Source of the DNA: JAAYCU01 sp964401335
GTDB taxonomy: Bacteria > Planctomycetota > Phycisphaerae > UBA1845 > PWPN01
Length of the DNA stretch: 64,000 nucleotides
Direction: 5' to 3'
Assembly: GCA_964401335.1 (NCBI GenBank)
Contig: CAYNYK010000006.1
Location: 1 to 64,000 of the forward strand
Of this stretch, positions 50,787 to 58,534 are shown piece after piece; within the stretch, counting starts at the first letter, position 1; every line of letters starts with the position of its first letter. The translations under genes were made by a program, and so were the position numbers. The notes beneath the pieces were generated by a model that was not told the DNA's origin, did no database searches, and worked only from the letters and a program-made list of their open reading frames with translations.

Positions 50787-50993
50787 CTCCGTCGAGATTC
50801 CGCTCCGTCGAGATTTCACCCTGTCGAGATTTTTATCTCGACATTGGATTGCTCTGTCGAGATTCCTATCTCGACAGCCCTTGCACTGCTCTGTCGAGAT
50901 TCCTATCTCGACAGCTCTTGTATCGGGATTCCTATCCCGCGTTACAAGGGAAAGGATTCCCTCGCATTAGGTGCGAGAAAGGATTCTCGCACC
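50787..50993. repeat. Cassette of six tandem hairpins with constant tetraloops
   Basis: After two half-units (CTCCGTCGAGATT), six consecutive perfect hairpins follow: 50822-50843, 50854-50877, 50891-50914, 50924-50939, 50947-50962 and 50970-50993. Loops are TTTT, TCCT, TCCT, TCCT, AGGA and AGGA. Stems are TGTCGAGAT, CTGTCGAGAT (twice), CGGGAT, AGGGAA and GGTGCGAGAA. Thus loop and closing bases are conserved while stems change with full base-pairing. It lies between the hydrolase and the 3' end of the convergent aroD-like gene. Confidence 0.85.
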
Positions 50994-51026
50994 AGCGTAT
51001 CCTCGCACCAGCATGATGGATAATTC

Positions 51027-52133
51027 TTAAGCAACGGCGATCACATGCAAGTATTCGCGCGGGGCCGGTCGTCCGGTCCAGAGCTCAAGGACGGAGGCCA
51101 GATACTCAACCAGGGCGGCCTTGTCAGACGGCGGCTGATCGACGGCAATCGATTCGCCCGATTGCGGAGCAAGGCAATAACCGCGGAGCTTATTCGCGTC
51201 AGCAATCACAGCATCCACGAGGCCGTTCTGTCGGGCATGGGGCTCTACCTCATCCAGCGAATCAATGATCGTGGCGCGATACGGCGGAAGAACCACGTAA
51301 CCGGCAACCGGCACTTCTCGATAAACGCTTAACACTTCGGCGGGGTCCTTCGTCCGGATCGGCAAGGCCACGGCGTCGACGGCCAGATGACGAAAGGCGC
51401 CATTAAGCAGGGTGGCGTATACCGGATTCGGAGTCGGGTGACCCAGGATACCGTAACAGCGCGTACTCGGTCGGATCTCGCGAAAACGAAACACCTCGAC
51501 CAACTCGTTGACCGGTACCTGCCCCGGTGCTGATTCGCGTCCGGTATCCAGCGAAGCATATACGAGAAAAGCCTTTTCTTTCGGGCCGAGGATGCGCAGA
51601 AGGTTTCCGTGCTCGCCCATGGTGAGTGCGATGGTCGGCTTGCGGGCGGCCCGGAGCACGCGGAGCATGGTTACGTTATCCGCTGGCGTGTTGGCCATCG
51701 TCGCGACTTTGACGATGTCGGCGTCGGTGGCCTCGATCCGCCGGGCGATCTCGGCGATGTCCGCCGGAGTCTCCTTGAAATCATGGTGGGAGACGATGAG
51801 ACGAGCCCGGCCCGGATGGCTGAAACGTTCGCGGGCATCCCATTCGATATCGATATAGTCGGCCCCGAGCCGATCGGCTTCGGCCAGCAGTTCCAGGCGA
51901 CGTTCTTCCGTGCCTGCCCAGTGCCCGCCCTCACGCGTCGGCCGGTTGGTAACGATCACCGGACAGGGTTTATCCCGCAGCAACCGGGCGACATCCGGTC
52001 GTTCCATATAATCCAGACGCAGTTCGGCAATATCAAAGACGCGCCCAGGCGCATGCAACAAAGCCAGGGTTTGCTCGACACGCGGAGCGGTGAATGGGAC
52101 ACACAGGAGGGTAGGGGGATGGTCTGCGGTCAT
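51027..52133 (-). CDS. aroD: Type I 3-dehydroquinate dehydratase fused to a degenerate shikimate-dehydrogenase-like domain
   Basis: The 368-residue protein has two parts. Residues 1-220 are a type I dehydroquinase with the Schiff-base Lys142 (IVKVATMA) and catalytic His117 (IVSHHDF), so this domain should be active in the shikimate pathway. Residues about 225-345 resemble the substrate-binding half of AroE (CYGILGHPTPNPVYATLLN and GYVVLPPYR), but the catalytic Lys is Arg286, the NTD motif is missing and there is no NAD-binding Rossmann domain. Planctomycetes often carry full AroDE fusions; this looks like a reduced one. Confidence 0.85.
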   Translation of the reverse strand: MTADHPPTLLCVPFTAPRVEQTLALLHAPGRVFDIAELRLDYMERPDVARLLRDKPCPVIVTNRPTREGGHWAGTEERRLELLAEADRLGADYIDIEWDARERFSHPGRARLIVSHHDFKETPADIAEIARRIEATDADIVKVATMANTPADNVTMLRVLRAARKPTIALTMGEHGNLLRILGPKEKAFLVYASLDTGRESAPGQVPVNELVEVFRFREIRPSTRCYGILGHPTPNPVYATLLNGAFRHLAVDAVALPIRTKDPAEVLSVYREVPVAGYVVLPPYRATIIDSLDEVEPHARQNGLVDAVIADANKLRGYCLAPQSGESIAVDQPPSDKAALVEYLASVLELWTGRPAPREYLHVIAVA

Positions 52134-52211
52134 GGTTTCATCCCGGCCATAAGAGAATAAGACAATAGGCTGCGAGGGCCGCCTCGAAAGCCCCCTGCGT
52201 ATCGTACCCGC

Positions 52212-52568
52212 TCACTTACGCAACCGGCTGGTTTGGTTAAGAACGTTATATCCGTGAGCCAAGCGACCAATCATGCCCATTATGGGGTTGCGGGGCAACC
52301 GCCGCAACGGTTTACCGCCTGGACCGGACAGGGTGGTACCCACTGATCGACCCGGAACGGCCCTTGGCGGATGTGGGTTTATGGGACGAGTGGGGAGTGG
52401 CTGTTGTTCCTGGCGGAAGCGGCTATAAGTTGCGGTGTAGACGGAAAATAGCTTCCCACGAACCGAGCCGTACGTTGAGAAGGTCCACTCCATACCAGAA
52501 CCGGAAAAGTATGAATGGAACCCGGACCACCGGAATCCGCCCGTGCCGCCCCGCGAATGAAAGGACAT
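52212..52568 (-). CDS. Possible small hypothetical protein
   Basis: The frame of 118 residues has codon choice that looks similar to neighbouring genes. It is rich in Gly, Ser, Arg and aromatic residues in the first half and in Pro and Arg in the second. No signal peptide and no known family. The start at 52568 lacks a strong ribosome site. It could equally be a chance open frame, divergent from thrS. Confidence 0.3.
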   Translation of the reverse strand: MSFHSRGGTGGFRWSGFHSYFSGSGMEWTFSTYGSVRGKLFSVYTATYSRFRQEQQPLPTRPINPHPPRAVPGRSVGTTLSGPGGKPLRRLPRNPIMGMIGRLAHGYNVLNQTSRLRK

Positions 52569-52660
52569 TCCCAATACTCATTCCCCGGGACGCCGTCCGG
52601 CGAACCGGGAAGGTGGCCACCAGACTGACTTGAAAGGGGTCCGCGACGGTAAAAAATGGC

Positions 52661-52688
52661 TTGACGAGCCGATAATCAATGCTATAGT
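52661..52688 (+). promoter_or_regulatory. Promoter of thrS
   Basis: TTGACG (52661-52666) and TATAGT (52683-52688) have a 16-base spacer. The transcript leader would be about 200 bases. Confidence 0.65.
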
Positions 52689-52893
52689 TTTAGGTAAGTA
52701 AAGTGTTCGCCAGCGGTTGACGAACCGTATTTTATAGGCTCGCGCCAACGAGGGCCTGAAAGACACGTTTTAGACGGCATGAGATCCACGACGCGTACAA
52801 CGGCTTCATGAGATGCTTCGCTCTCCATATCGGCGGAGTACGAAGCGCCAGCGCGGATGGATCCCACGCCGTTTTTTTTGAATGCAGGTGTCG

Positions 52894-54834
52894 ATGCCCC
52901 GAGTAACTCTTCCTGACGGTTCAACTCTTGAAGTGGGGGACGGCGCCACCGTCGCCGACGTGGCCGCCATGATTGGCCCGCGTCTCGCGAAGTCGGCTAT
53001 CGGCGGAAAAATCAACGGCGAAATCGTCGATCTCGGCAGCCCGCTGACCCACGACTGTCAGCTCAAAATTCTTACGGCCAACGCGGAAGACGAGGACAGT
53101 CTCTACCTGATCCGCCATAGCTGTGCCCATGTGATGGCCGAGGCTATCTCCACCTTGTTCCCCGAAACCAAATTGGTCTACGGCCCGCCGGTGGAGAACG
53201 GCTTTTATTATGATATCGATCTGGATCGCCCGCTGAGCACGGAGGATTTCGCGGCCATCGAGGCCAAGATGGCCGAAATCGTCAAGGCCGATCGGCCTTT
53301 TGTCCGGTACGAAATGGACCGCGACGAGGGCATGAAGAAACTGCGGGCCGAGGGCAATCGCTATAAAATCGACAACGCCGAGCGGGCCGAGGGTAAACTC
53401 AGTTTCTACGTTACCGGCGAACGGTCGGACAACGCCTTCGAGGATCTCTGTCGCGGTCCGCACGTACCCAGCACCGGCCGCATCGGCGCCTTCAAGGTCA
53501 TGCAGGTCAGCGGCGCCTATTACCGCGGCGACCAAAAGGAAAAACAACTCCAGCGCATTTACGGCACCGCCTGGCCGACGAAAAAAGATCTCGACGCCTA
53601 CCTCTTCCGCCTCGAGGAGGCCAAAAAACGCGATCATCGCGTGCTCGGCAAGCAACTCGGAATTTTCAGTATCCACGAGGAGATCGGTCCGGGGCTGATC
53701 CACTGGCATCCCCGCGGCGGCATGATCCGCCATCTCGTGGAAAACTTCTGGAAAGACGAGCATCTGAAGAGGGGCTACGACATCGTATTCACTCCGCATA
53801 TCGCCAGCGAGCGGATTTACCGGCGCAGCGGGCACCTCGAAAAATACGGCGACATGATGTACTCGCCGATGGATATCGACGGGTTGAACTATTACCTCAA
53901 ACCGATGAACTGCCCCGGGCACTACATGATCTACCTGAGCGATATCCGCAGCTACCGCGATTTGCCCATCCGCATGTGCGAGCTGGGCACGGTCTATCGC
54001 TATGAGCCGTCCGGCACGTTGCACGGGATGTTGCGCGTCCGCGGGTTCACCCAGGACGATGCCCATACCTTCTGCACGCCGGAACAGTTGGGCCGGGAGC
54101 TGGACATGCTCCTGGAACTGATGGACTTGATGATGCGGACCTTCGGGTATCAATACAAGGCTTATCTGGCCACCCGGCCGGAAAAGTATCTGGGTTCCCT
54201 GCAGGAATGGGATCGGGCAACCAACGAATTACGGCTCGCCATGGAGCGTCGCAAGCTGGCTTATGAAGTCGACGAAGGCGGCGGTGTGTTCTATGCCCCC
54301 AAGATCGACATCAAGCTGATCGATTCCATGGGCCGCGAGTGGCAGGGACCAACCATCCAGGTCGACCTCCAGGCCGCCAAGCGATTCGACATTACCTACG
54401 TCGGGGCGGACAACACGCCTCATGAAACCATTATTATCCACCGCACCGTGCTTGGGAGCATGGAGCGGTTCATCGGCGGGCTGATCGAGCATTATGGCGG
54501 GGCCTTCCCGATGTGGCTGGCCCCCGTGCAGATCATGCTGGCCTCGGTCAGCGAGAAAAGCGCCGCCTATGCCCGGCAGGTGCTGGCCCGCCTGAAGGCG
54601 GCCGGCTTACGGACCCGCTTGGATGTTTCGCCCGAAAAGATCGGCCCCAAGAAACACGCCGCCCGCCAGGAAAAGATTCCGTACATCCTGGTCGTCGGCG
54701 AGAAAGAGGCGGCCGAAGGTACGGTCAACGTGAATGACCGCACGGGAAAGAGTCTCGGCAACCAGGCGGTGGATACATTCATCACCCACTGCCAGAAACT
54801 GGTGGCCGAGCGGGCCCTCGAACCGGGGGTTTGA
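52894..54834 (+). CDS. thrS: Threonyl-tRNA synthetase
   Basis: The 646-residue class II synthetase charges tRNA-Thr. It has an N-terminal TGS domain (about 1-62), an editing domain with HSCAHVMAEA, the catalytic core about 240-540 (KPMNCPGHYMIY, class II motifs including VYRYEPSG and GSMERFIGGLIEHYGG), and an anticodon-binding domain at the end. Length is standard. I choose ATG 52894 (MPRVTLPDGS) with AGGTG just upstream over the in-frame ATG at 52882. The long leader with a T8 run suggests possible transcript-level control. Confidence 0.97.
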   Translation: MPRVTLPDGSTLEVGDGATVADVAAMIGPRLAKSAIGGKINGEIVDLGSPLTHDCQLKILTANAEDEDSLYLIRHSCAHVMAEAISTLFPETKLVYGPPVENGFYYDIDLDRPLSTEDFAAIEAKMAEIVKADRPFVRYEMDRDEGMKKLRAEGNRYKIDNAERAEGKLSFYVTGERSDNAFEDLCRGPHVPSTGRIGAFKVMQVSGAYYRGDQKEKQLQRIYGTAWPTKKDLDAYLFRLEEAKKRDHRVLGKQLGIFSIHEEIGPGLIHWHPRGGMIRHLVENFWKDEHLKRGYDIVFTPHIASERIYRRSGHLEKYGDMMYSPMDIDGLNYYLKPMNCPGHYMIYLSDIRSYRDLPIRMCELGTVYRYEPSGTLHGMLRVRGFTQDDAHTFCTPEQLGRELDMLLELMDLMMRTFGYQYKAYLATRPEKYLGSLQEWDRATNELRLAMERRKLAYEVDEGGGVFYAPKIDIKLIDSMGREWQGPTIQVDLQAAKRFDITYVGADNTPHETIIIHRTVLGSMERFIGGLIEHYGGAFPMWLAPVQIMLASVSEKSAAYARQVLARLKAAGLRTRLDVSPEKIGPKKHAARQEKIPYILVVGEKEAAEGTVNVNDRTGKSLGNQAVDTFITHCQKLVAERALEPGV

Positions 54835-54971
54835 TTGCAGTGAAGGCGGATTCGGCCGCGTGGCCGGACCGATTTTCATAACGATGGCCGGGGTGTGACC
54901 GGCCGCGCGGGTGGTTTGACAACCGCTGCGTTTGAGAAAGGTAACTTATCGATTTGAGAGAGGGTTCAGCC

Positions 54972-55472
54972 ATCGCCCAGGGACATCGGTACAATGAACA
55001 GATTCGGATTTCGCCGGTCCGGGTAGTCGACCATCACAACAACCAACTGGGTATCATGCCCACCGACCAGGCGATTCGCCTGGCCCAGGAGGCCCAGCTC
55101 GACCTGGTGGAAGTTGCTCCGACGGAACGACCGCCCGTCTGCCGAATCATGGACTACGGCAAGTTCAAGTACTCGCAGAAAAAAAAGAAACAAAAGCACC
55201 ATGAGCAAAAGCTCAAGGAAGTGCGCCTCCACCCGAAGACCAGCGAGCACGACCAGCAGATCAAGGTCAAACAGGCCGCCACCTTCCTCGAAAAAGGGGA
55301 CAAGGTGCAGTTCACCATGATCTTTCGCGGTCGTGAGCGGTTCCATCAGGAGGTCGGAACCCAGGTTTTCAACGACATTGTCGCCCAGATCGCGGACAAG
55401 GCCAAGCTGGAGCGCCCGCCGCGCAGCGAGGGGTGGCGGATGACCATGGTGCTGGCCCCCCTCAAGCATTAA
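54972..55472 (+). CDS. infC: Translation initiation factor IF-3, probable ATC start
   Basis: The 166-residue factor binds the 30S subunit and checks the start codon. The N-domain starts YNEQIRISPVRVVD, the linker is Lys-rich (KYSQKKKKQKHHEQK) and the C-domain contains KVQFTMIFRGRERFH. No ATG lies near the family-typical N-terminus. ATC at 54972 is preceded at 7 bases by GAGAGGG, a good site; TTG at 54954 is the alternative. Non-standard starts on infC allow IF-3 to repress itself, as with AUU in Escherichia coli. It is 137 bases after thrS, the usual order. rpmI and rplT do not follow. Confidence 0.92.
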   Translation: MAQGHRYNEQIRISPVRVVDHHNNQLGIMPTDQAIRLAQEAQLDLVEVAPTERPPVCRIMDYGKFKYSQKKKKQKHHEQKLKEVRLHPKTSEHDQQIKVKQAATFLEKGDKVQFTMIFRGRERFHQEVGTQVFNDIVAQIADKAKLERPPRSEGWRMTMVLAPLKH

Positions 55473-55562
55473 GGCGCGCCGGCCGCCGTGATGCTGTTTG
55501 GTTGATGTGTCGGTTTCGCGGAGGGGGATTTTCGTTTTTACACCGCCCTGCAAAATACGAGT

Positions 55563-55591
55563 GCGCGGTTTGACTCTGAGACAAACCGCGC
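55563..55591 (+). terminator. Hairpin after infC
   Basis: GCGCGGTTTG and CAAACCGCGC form a perfect 10-bp stem with a 9-base loop. The T-run after it is short (GGTTCCTTT). It separates infC from sat. Confidence 0.6.
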
Positions 55592-55631
55592 GGTTCCTTT
55601 GCATGACCTCAAAAGCCAGGATTCAACAAAC

Positions 55632-56894
55632 ATGACGGACTTGATCGCACCTCATGGCGGCCTGAGCAGGCCGGTCAATCGCACCGTGCCGCGGGAGCGG
55701 CTGGCGGAGTTCAAAAAAGAAGCCGAGTCGCTGACGGCCTTGCCGGTCAGTGACGCGGACCTATCCAGCGTCTACCGGATCGGTGACGGTGGGCTAAGCC
55801 CGCTGACCGGTCCGATGGTTAAAGAGGTTTATGATCGCGTCTTACGCGACGTTAACTTGATCCATGACGGAAAGCCTTACGCCTGGTCGATCCCCATTTC
55901 GCTGCCGGTGGACAAGGATCTGGCCGGCTCGCTCAAGGTAGGGCAAAAAGTCCGCCTGACCAGCAACGGCGGTGAAACCGTGGGTATTCTCCGGATCGAG
56001 GATATTTTCCCTTACGATAAAATGGCCTACATCAAAAGTGTCTACCAGACCAAACGCACCGATCATCCCGGCGGCCGCATGGTCCTCGGCGACCCTCGGG
56101 AGATGCTGGTCGGCGGTGAAATCGAAGTTCTGCCCCAGCCCCGCCATCCTGAATATGGCAAATATGTCCTCCGGCCTGAGGAAACCCGCGCCCTCTTCGC
56201 CGCCAAAGGCTGGCAGCGTGTGGTCGCCTTCCAGACCCGCAACCCGTTGCACCGGGCTCACGAATATGCCCTGGTCTACGGACTCGAAGTGTTGACGCGG
56301 GCCGGGTTCAAGGCCGGCGCGGTGCTCAACCCGCTCGTCGGGGAAACCAAATCCGACGATGTCGACGCCGTAACCCGTATGCGCACCTATGAGGCCCTGA
56401 TCAATAACCGATTACTCGGCCAGGGCGACAAGGACGAAGCCCTCTGGAAGGAAAAAGGCTACGACCTCAGCGACGCGGTCATTCTTCTTGGCCTGGATAT
56501 CAAGATGTTCTACGCCGGCCCGAAAGAGGCCATCATGCACGGCATCTATCGCCAGAACTTCGGCTTTACCGACATCATCATCGGGCGCAAGCACGCCGAC
56601 GCGCCGTACGACGACGGCAAGGACATCTGGGATCCGCTGGCCGCCCAGCACATTTTCGATCAGCTCAACGGCCAGTTGCTGATCCGGCCGCTTAAGGTCG
56701 GCTTCGCCGCCTATTACGAGGAGCTTGGCCGCGTCGGTCTGGTGGATGAATGCGCTCCCAAGGGGTGGAAGCCGATTCCTATCAGCGGGCGCGACGTGCG
56801 CGATGCCCTGGCCGCCGGCCGCCTCCCCGACGAACGCGTCATGCGCGCCTCCACCGCCCGCATCCTCATCGAGGCCATGAAGGCGAAAAAGTAA
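55632..56894 (+). CDS. sat: Sulfate adenylyltransferase (ATP sulfurylase)
   Basis: The 420-residue enzyme joins sulfate and ATP to make APS in the cytoplasm. QTRNPLHRAHE carries the nucleotide-binding QxRN and HxxH motifs. GRKHADAPYDDG corresponds to the GRDHAG region. The length and single-domain form match homo-oligomeric Sat of bacteria and archaea rather than CysDN. I start at 55632 (MTDLIAPHG); a TTG start 33 bases upstream is less likely. No aprAB, dsr or cys genes are adjacent, so assimilation versus dissimilation is open. Two sulfatases in the window could supply sulfate. Confidence 0.95.
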   Translation: MTDLIAPHGGLSRPVNRTVPRERLAEFKKEAESLTALPVSDADLSSVYRIGDGGLSPLTGPMVKEVYDRVLRDVNLIHDGKPYAWSIPISLPVDKDLAGSLKVGQKVRLTSNGGETVGILRIEDIFPYDKMAYIKSVYQTKRTDHPGGRMVLGDPREMLVGGEIEVLPQPRHPEYGKYVLRPEETRALFAAKGWQRVVAFQTRNPLHRAHEYALVYGLEVLTRAGFKAGAVLNPLVGETKSDDVDAVTRMRTYEALINNRLLGQGDKDEALWKEKGYDLSDAVILLGLDIKMFYAGPKEAIMHGIYRQNFGFTDIIIGRKHADAPYDDGKDIWDPLAAQHIFDQLNGQLLIRPLKVGFAAYYEELGRVGLVDECAPKGWKPIPISGRDVRDALAAGRLPDERVMRASTARILIEAMKAKK

Positions 56895-57142
56895 GCCCCT
56901 TTCCTCAACCGGTTTTTTCAAACGGATGGACAACCTTCCTTGAGGTCTGGATTAAGTTGACACGAGATCGAGTTATTGTCGTACCCTGACCTTGCCCTCG
57001 AGCCAGGAAAAAGCCATTGAAGATTTACTGGCCGCTGGGTCGGTGGTAGCTATTCCCGCGGACATCAAGATCGAGTCGATCCAGCTACGGTGTCGACATT
57101 GATCAACGAACGTTGCCGTTGGGAGTGGGGGTGGAGGTGGGG

Positions 57143-57208
57143 TTGATCGTGTTGGCGGTGTCCGATTCCCATGGTAACGGCCGCGCCGCAATCTTGAGTT
57201 GGGGATAA
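57143..57208 (+). pseudogene. Possible 5' remnant of a YfcE-like metallophosphoesterase gene
   Basis: A GGAGGTG site stands 4 bases before a TTG that would start MIVLAVSDSHGNGRAA. This closely resembles the first strand and GDxHG-type metal loop of YfcE/MJ0936 phosphoesterases. The frame stops after 21 codons and nothing similar continues. It could be a truncated gene or coincidence. Confidence 0.3.
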
Positions 57209-57530
57209 AACGATAGGGACGAAAAGGCAAGCAGTATTCAGGGATCAGTGTTCCACCACCCTCCGGCATAATCAGGTTTTGTTGGTATCCGCCGTGGCAA
57301 GTGCGTCAACTCCGTCGGACTGGCAGATGTCTCCTTGCTAACTCGCTCACTCGCTAACTTGCTCACTCGCTGGCCCACCCGGTACACAGTGTAACAAACT
57401 CAATCAGCGTCACCGGCTTTTTTCAAATGCTTCTCTCTCTTCGTGCGCGCCACGGTGGGTCTCGTTCGCCAGGGCGAACCCTGCAAAGCCCGGCCTGGGT
57501 GGGTCCTGCCGAGGCGGATACTCGGCGCAC

Positions 57531-57550
57531 TCCATGGTGAATTATCCGGG
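57531..57550. repeat. Family 1 element, half copy E
   Basis: The right end TGAATTATCCGGG preceded by TCCATGG is present, without a recognisable left end. It lies 12 bases beyond the recO stop. Confidence 0.6.
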
Positions 57551-57562
57551 CTGCGGATCCGA

Positions 57563-58285
57563 TCATCCCGTGATAAATTTGCCCATGATGGTTGGGTGGC
57601 CGATGGTCTGGGCGATGGTGTAGTCGAGCAAAGTGAAGGCTTCGTGGGCGGTTTGGGCGGGGTATCGGTTTTCGCGCAGGGCGGTCAGGACGGCAGCGGG
57701 TACGAGGCGATTTTCGGGGACGCGGGGCAGGCAATGGCGGCAGACCAGTCCGCCCTGATGGGCGGAGAAATAACCGGCCCGCTGCTCGGGGGCGGGGCGG
57801 TTGCAGATCACGCAGCGGGTCAGGTCAGGCCATAATCCCGTCTCGCGTAAAAGGGTTTGCTGATAGCCGATCAAGAGCGGTTCGGGAGTATCAGTGTGCT
57901 GCAGAGCATCGAGCATGTCGACCAAGGCATCGAATAACGGCGGGTGCGGGTCGCCGTCCTCGGTCATGGCCGCGGTGATCTCCGCGGCGTACTGGCCGGC
58001 GTAGAGCCGCGGCAAATCACCGCGTAAGCCGAGGTATGCCTCGGATTGCCGCCATTCGGTGAGCGTGCCCAACCCTTGGGCCTTGCGCATGCAGGGCAGG
58101 AACACCAGCCCGCCGCGCTCGAGCAGGTCGATCCCGACGGCGAATTTCTTCTTCGTGCCGCGTTTGATCCCCTTGGCGATGAGACGCTGACGGCCGTGGG
58201 CGCGGGCGAAAAACACCAGCACCTGCGAGGTCTCGGAATATTCCAGCCGCCGCAATACGATGGCCTCATCCTTGATCGGGGCCAT
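57563..58285 (-). CDS. recO: DNA repair protein RecO
   Basis: The 240-residue protein loads RecA onto SSB-coated DNA with RecR. It has the N-terminal OB fold (AIVLRRLEYSETSQVLVFF, with GRQRLIAKGIKRG) and a helical C-terminal part. A four-Cys zinc site is visible: CVICN then VCRHC. The start at 58285 (MAPIKDEAIVL) has AGGAGG 9 bases upstream. Length is normal. A dispersed repeat end lies just past the stop. Confidence 0.92.
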   Translation of the reverse strand: MAPIKDEAIVLRRLEYSETSQVLVFFARAHGRQRLIAKGIKRGTKKKFAVGIDLLERGGLVFLPCMRKAQGLGTLTEWRQSEAYLGLRGDLPRLYAGQYAAEITAAMTEDGDPHPPLFDALVDMLDALQHTDTPEPLLIGYQQTLLRETGLWPDLTRCVICNRPAPEQRAGYFSAHQGGLVCRHCLPRVPENRLVPAAVLTALRENRYPAQTAHEAFTLLDYTIAQTIGHPTIMGKFITG

Positions 58286-58534
58286 GAACACATGCCTCCT
58301 TGTATCCTCCACGTCCGAAGACGCGGGCCACCCACTTCGTCATCGCTCCCAACGTCCGAAGACGTGCGCCATCCCTCAAGTAGCCATTTACATTCGCATT
58401 GGATTTCGATACTATTGTAGCAAAATGGGGCGTAAATGGGGACCAGCCTCAAAGATGCGCAGGAAGTCTTTTCCCAAGCTTCTATTTCGCTTGGGATGAA
58501 CCCGTAGACCGCATAATCAGAAATCAGGTGGGGT

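Larger units (their letters stand above)
50684..51026. other. Intergenic region: terminator and hairpin cassette
   Basis: It contains a small hairpin (GGACGG/CCGTCC, 50718-50735), the terminator at 50745-50785 and the hairpin cassette at 50787-50993. No coding frame is convincing. Confidence 0.8.
52134..52893. other. Intergenic and leader region upstream of thrS
   Basis: It includes a possible small gene on the minus strand (52212-52568), the thrS promoter (52661-52688) and a leader of about 200 bases. The leader ends in eight T just before the start codon (52872-52879), which with an upstream GC-rich stem could form an attenuator; I could not find a strong stem. Confidence 0.5.
56895..57562. 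other. Intergenic region with gene remnant and repeats
   Basis: It holds a possible phosphoesterase gene remnant (57143-57208), a short tandem of CTAACTCGCTCACTCG-type sequence (57339-57372) and half of a family 1 element (57531-57550). The first 200 bases show a short open stretch (about 56990-57102) with no clear identity. Confidence 0.5.

Noticed and set aside
50787..50993. CRISPR array or integron attC sites
   Set aside because: There are no equal repeats with unique spacers, no cas or integrase gene, and the units are short perfect hairpins of different stem sequence.
52921..54153. 410-residue open frame antisense to thrS
   Set aside because: Shadow of a highly conserved gene; no family resemblance of its own.
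56990..57102. Remnant of a Sua5/YrdC-type gene (AAGSVVAIPAD segment)
   Set aside because: The resemblance is limited to a few residues and no other motif follows.
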